Both the position numbers and the translations under genes were made by a program. The notes beneath the pieces are model-generated. The model was not told the origin of the DNA. It did not search any database and saw only the letters and a program-made list of their open reading frames with translations. Shown here piece after piece: positions 59,544-64,000 of a stretch of 64,000 bases of DNA. Each line of letters opens with the position of its first letter. Positions within the stretch are counted from its first letter, which is position 1. The stretch comes from Diphasiastrum complanatum (lineage: Eukaryota > Streptophyta > Lycopodiopsida > Lycopodiales > Lycopodiaceae): positions 2,915,194-2,979,193 of the forward strand of contig CM055113.1 in the NCBI GenBank assembly GCA_029204225.1, in the 5' to 3' direction.

Positions 59544-60330
59544 TGTTGGGGGTATTCCCAACAAAGTGTAAATAAATAAAATCCTCCAATAAAATGTGTT
59601 GCGAGGGCATGACATCCTGCGTGTATAAGGCCATGGCCCAATGAGCACGCAATTGAAGTTGTAAATAAAATAAACTTGACTTGGGCCTTGTAATTAAAAT
59701 AAAACTAGAGGCCCAATGTCATTTTAAACTTAGAGATCACTTTTTAGGGTTGGGTCCAAATTGGGACTCACATGAATCTTGTGATTTCTAATGTACTTTT
59801 TGTGGACCCTTGGATCAAGTTGGGTCCAAGATGAATGGTTAGGATCATGGTGAATATTAGCCAATAAGATTGAGGGGCAAGGGCTTTTTCCATTTTATAA
59901 AAAAGGCACCATTTGTACACTATTTGGATGCTTAATGAGAAGAAGAAAACTCTACCATTTTTAGAAGAGAAGCATCCTCATTTGCTATTCACTACTTGCT
60001 ATTGCTCTTGGTTGTGATTTCTCTTGCTTTCTATTTCCATGTTTATTGTTTGCCAATAGTGAATGTTTTTCCATTAACAAGCATAAGGAGCATTTGAACT
60101 AACCTCCACCCTCACTCTCTTTCTCTCTCTTTCTCTTCTCTTCTCAATCTCTTCTTCTCCATTCCTTCCCTTCAACCAAACTATGATGAATGATAGTGTA
60201 GAGGAGTAGAGTTAAAGAGTAGTAGTATAGTGGTGAGTAGAGTTAAGGGAGAAAGTAGGAAATTAACTAAAAGTAGCATCTATGCATAGTTAGGCACCTA
60301 TCCAGTGATCTAACCTTTGTTGACAGGCGG
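59544..60330 (+). repeat. Probable Gypsy 3' LTR or unrelated insertion
   Basis: Begins TGTTGGG-ggtatt-CCCAACA, a 20 bp inverted repeat, about 45 bp after the third ORF. A TATA box (TATAAAAAA, 59896-59904) and a CT-rich 60115-60170 region would suit U3/R. The right end is not visible; TTGACAGG near 60322 is one candidate. Confidence 0.45.
59896..59904 (+). promoter_or_regulatory. TATA box in the LTR candidate
   Basis: ccattttataaaaaaggc about 350 bp into the candidate LTR. Confidence 0.35.
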
Positions 60331-60507
60331 AAGGGCTATACTACGAAAGATCTTCGACCCCAAATCTATGGAGTTGGAACATTCGGATGTTCATCTTTCT
60401 TTATCAGTAAGCAAGGAAGGTGTTTCTTGCTTTGCATCTACTATTGATGGTTCCACAAGTTACATTTGGCTATGTCTTGTCTCTTGAAGTTTTATGGTGC
60501 ATGTGTA

Positions 60508-60844
60508 TTTTCCATCATGCAAAACTTAATGGAGTTATGGAGCTAATGGAAGGAGTGCACTATATGGAGTCTTGTTCAGTTATAAGCCCAAGGTTGTGTA
60601 CCTTAGTGTTCTTGAAGATTATTGCTTTGTATGTAGTTTCTTGGAAGGAAAGAAGGATGGAGATCCTAGTTTATGGATCATGGTTGGATGCTTATCCACC
60701 AAGGAAGGCTACGTAGCCTTTGCACTCTCTATCTCGAAGGTGTTTGAGCATGGAGAAGTTGTTTATTTTGAAGATCTATTTTCTATCTTGGAAGAGGCCG
60801 AGAGCACTCGCAAGTCATTGCTATGGTGGGTAATCAAGTTGTGA
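60508..60844 (+). pseudogene. Unknown coding fragment before accessory ORF copy C
   Basis: The open frame ending at 60844 reads VVYLSVLEDYCFVCSFLEGK, DPSLWIMVGCLSTKEGYVAF and VFEHGEVVYFEDLFSILEEA. It looks protein-like and lies in the 3' part of the host Copia element, upstream of copy C. No family recognised. Confidence 0.35.
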
Positions 60845-61575
60845 TGGGGTCGAGGTTTGAGGAGGAGTATCCTCAACATGCATGTCCAAAAAGATCTTCA
60901 TCATTGAACAAGGCCGAGTCCTTGTGGATCTTATTTCATGGAAAAGAAAGGATAAGTGAAGGTGGTATTCATTCTATTCTACTCACATATGGTTCTCTTT
61001 CTTTGAATAATGATGTATCTTGCTTAGTTGAAATTTGCTTATCTCAAAGATCAAGTAAGACTATTCTAGTTTTGAATGAAGTCTTTAGTTTGGAATTAAT
61101 TCTTGTCATTGGTGACTTGATTATGTTTCCAAAACATCTAGAAAGCAAGATATTGTATCATCATTTGTATGTTCTTAAATTGAGTAAGAGCAAGTATGAG
61201 TTTAGTACTCATAGTTTGAAAAAAGGAGTTTTTTTCATGTTTGAGGCATATTGTGAATTTCTTTTGAGAGTAAGTGAAACATCCAATGAGGACACTTACA
61301 TCCTTAAGAAAGTATTTAGCCTCAATTTGATCAAGTTAAAGTATGGTTTCAAGATTAGATCCATTTGGATGGAGTTCATAGTGTTTGGACTAATGAAGCT
61401 AGTATGCTTAATCTTGAATATTGCTCAAGGTATAATCTTGACCTATATGATCTTTGTGGTCATTATGAGGCTTGGACGCCTCGGATTTTTCAGATTTTGG
61501 TGCAGCCAACTTCATGCATGTGGACTTTGCAATCCCAGGATTGACATCAGACATGGAGGTGGTACATTGGCATAG
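60823..61575 (+). pseudogene. Accessory ORF repeat copy C of a Copia-like element
   Basis: A 250-codon frame between the Gypsy insertion and the Copia 3' LTR. It matches units A and B near 2-3.6 kb: SLWILFHGKERISEGGIHSI (B: SMWLTFQGKEEHISCGIHLI), then LESKILYHHLYVLKLSKSKY, FSTHSLKK and FLLRVSETSNEDTYI. The spacing between the first and last motif (about 265 bp) is the same as in A and B. The tail is hydrophobic and differs. Its position just before the 3' LTR, as for unit B, suggests that the block belongs to this Copia family. Function unknown. Confidence 0.55.
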
Positions 61576-61794
61576 TAGCAGTTTGGTGGAATATTTTTCA
61601 AAGGCATTTGGAAAAGATTTCTGTCAAAGAGATCTTATCATGGTTATGGTAAGGGTGCTGCTATGATGGTTTCTTTGATCATCTTTAATTCGAATCCAAA
61701 ACAAAGAATCCACACACAAAAAGTTTCTTCATCAACAATTTGACCAACCTTGGAGGATTTTCAAGTTCAAGTGATTAAGCCAAGTTGATAACTT

Positions 61795-61805
61795 TTTAGG
61801 AAGAG
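61795..61805 (+). other. Polypurine tract candidate
   Basis: ttaggaagag directly abuts the LTR start TGTGAAGAAT at 61806. Confidence 0.5.
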
Positions 61806-62295
61806 TGTGAAGAATAAAAAGCTATCCAGCTTGTCTATAGGAGTTGATGAGAAAAATCATCTTGCTTGTGCATTTACAAGTTGTAAATATCATTTTCTAG
61901 CATGTACAAACTTGAGCTACATGACATGCACAATGTCTAGATGGTCATATTTCACTTTGTTCCATTGTATATATCAAAGGTATGTGAATTGAGCACATGA
62001 CCTTGTAGATTAGGGCGAGTTTGAGTTAGGTAGATCTAGATTTGATGACATGCATAAAACTAGATGACATGCAAAATCAGTTAGTGTGCATGCATGCAAC
62101 ATGCAATCACTACATGCAACATGCAAGTAAGTATACATGTTCTACACATGTCCAAGTCATCTAGGAAAGTCACATGCAAGACATGCAATCACTATTTGAC
62201 ACATGCATGTAGTTTTGTAGGTTCATAGTTGAGAATTTGACATTTGGACAAAGTAGGTAGGAGTTAGGTGCAATTTCAGCATGCAAGTTGTTAGC
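61806..62295 (+). repeat. Truncated 3' LTR of the Copia element
   Basis: Matches the first ~450 bp of the 5' LTR at 48478, starting at the same base (TGTGAAGAATAAAAAG) and preceded by a PPT. Similarity stops near 62295, so the R/U5 part is missing and the MSI1 region follows. Together with 48478-49368 it frames the nested block. Confidence 0.88.
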
Positions 62296-62481
62296 TGAGA
62301 GTATTGGTATCTAGACTCTGCAGGTTCCTTCCTTGCTTGTAATTTTCCTTTGGTTTCATGCTTATTTATTGCACAGGTCTTCGTTCAGACTGATCAATTG
62401 TAGTTCCTCATCACTGATTCAGGGTTATCTTCCTTTTGCAACCTAAATTTGGTTTGTGTTGTTTCTTTTCGTTTGGGAGAA

Positions 62482-63778
<1,297 letters not shown>

Positions 63779-63804
63779 GGAAAACATTTTCAGTTACTAG
63801 TACA

Positions 63805-63909
63805 CTCCAGGTGCATCCCGACACTGGTATCTCCAGTAAGGCTATGGGCATCATGAATAGCTTCATTAATGATATTTTTGAGAAGCTTGCGCAGGAGATG
63901 CTTCGTTGA
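63805..63909 (+). pseudogene. Histone H2B fragment
   Basis: The frame from 63805 reads [19 protein letters not shown] then [11 protein letters not shown], the central histone-fold helix of H2B, nearly unchanged. It starts abruptly after 'VLK', and two extra bases after GAG (63898-63899) shift the frame to a TGA at 63907. The N-terminal tail, first helix and C-terminus are absent. It lies 26 bp after the MSI1-like exon frame ends. Confidence 0.93.
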
Positions 63910-64000
63910 TCTTTTTGCTCTCCACTCTTCGATTCTCTTCTATTCTCGTTTCTCTACTCTTCTACATCTCACCCCTTGCGATCTCTGCCCGAACAGGTCA
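63910..64000. other. CT-rich tail
   Basis: ctcttcgattctcttc-type pyrimidine-rich sequence up to the window edge; no coding signal. Confidence 0.4.

Overview
The window looks like a transposon-saturated intergenic stretch from a large land-plant nuclear genome. The reasons are plant-type Ty1/Copia elements primed by initiator-Met tRNA (primer sites close to TGGTATCAAAGC), Ty3/Gypsy pol proteins of plant type, a CACTA/En-Spm TNP2 transposase remnant, plant MSI1 (RBAP48-type WD40) exons, an LRR resistance-like pseudogene, GT-AG introns and very long (CT)n tracts. The base composition, intron sizes and repeat load would fit a fern, gymnosperm or other big plant genome. I cannot fix the lineage from sequence alone.

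Layout. 1-0.94 kb: TNP2 (CACTA) fragment. 1.2-3.6 kb (-): 3' end of a Copia-like element with TGTGAA...TTCACA LTR ends and two tandem ~670 bp units of an unusual ORF. 3.7-5.2 kb (-): broken LRR gene with a membrane segment. 5.2-8.8 kb (+): decayed Copia element with tandem arrays in its LTR. 8.8-10 kb (-): unknown acidic/coiled-coil coding remnant. 12.3-19.6 kb: LTR pieces of another family (minus strand), one preceded by a PPT and an unrecognised gag-like ORF, plus (CT)n tracts. 21.5-24.3 kb: truncated Gypsy copy. 24.9-25.2 kb: possible solo LTR. 27.7-32.15 kb (-): two abutting Copia fragments, the second with LTR, PBS, gag and an internal PR-to-INT deletion. 32.4-34.0 kb: unknown ORF with a SET-like signature, two (CT)n tracts and a 55 bp tandem array. 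35.8-39.1 kb: possible DNA transposon, an apparently intact three-exon En/Spm-like gene between GTGGAT/ATCCAC motifs, next to an ORF carrying captured Gypsy protease. 39.3-41.25 kb: two unrecognised exon groups. 41.7-45.5 kb (+): Copia element with an RNase H piece lodged inside RT and an LTR-like insertion. 46.3-47.0 kb: foldback repeat cluster. 47.5-62.3 kb: a nest in which a Copia element (5' LTR 48478-49368, truncated 3' LTR 61806-62295) contains a nearly full-length Gypsy element (about 51.0-60.3 kb) that has four zinc-knuckle-like motifs in gag and a third ORF after integrase. 62.5-63.9 kb: MSI1-like exons followed by a histone H2B fragment.

How the parts relate. Almost every coding signal is from mobile elements at different stages of decay. 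Several stops are of the TGG->TGA/TAG or CAG->TAG type expected from cytosine deamination of methylated DNA. The same Gypsy family appears at 21.5-24.3, 36.3-36.6 and 51.7-57.8 kb. The same Copia family appears at 5.2-8.8 and 29.3-32.15 kb, with a solo LTR near 14.0-14.9 kb. The same accessory ORF block appears at 1.9-3.6 and 60.6-61.6 kb. The strongest candidates for something undescribed are that accessory ORF block, the Gypsy third ORF, and the three-exon gene with its palindromic motif clusters.
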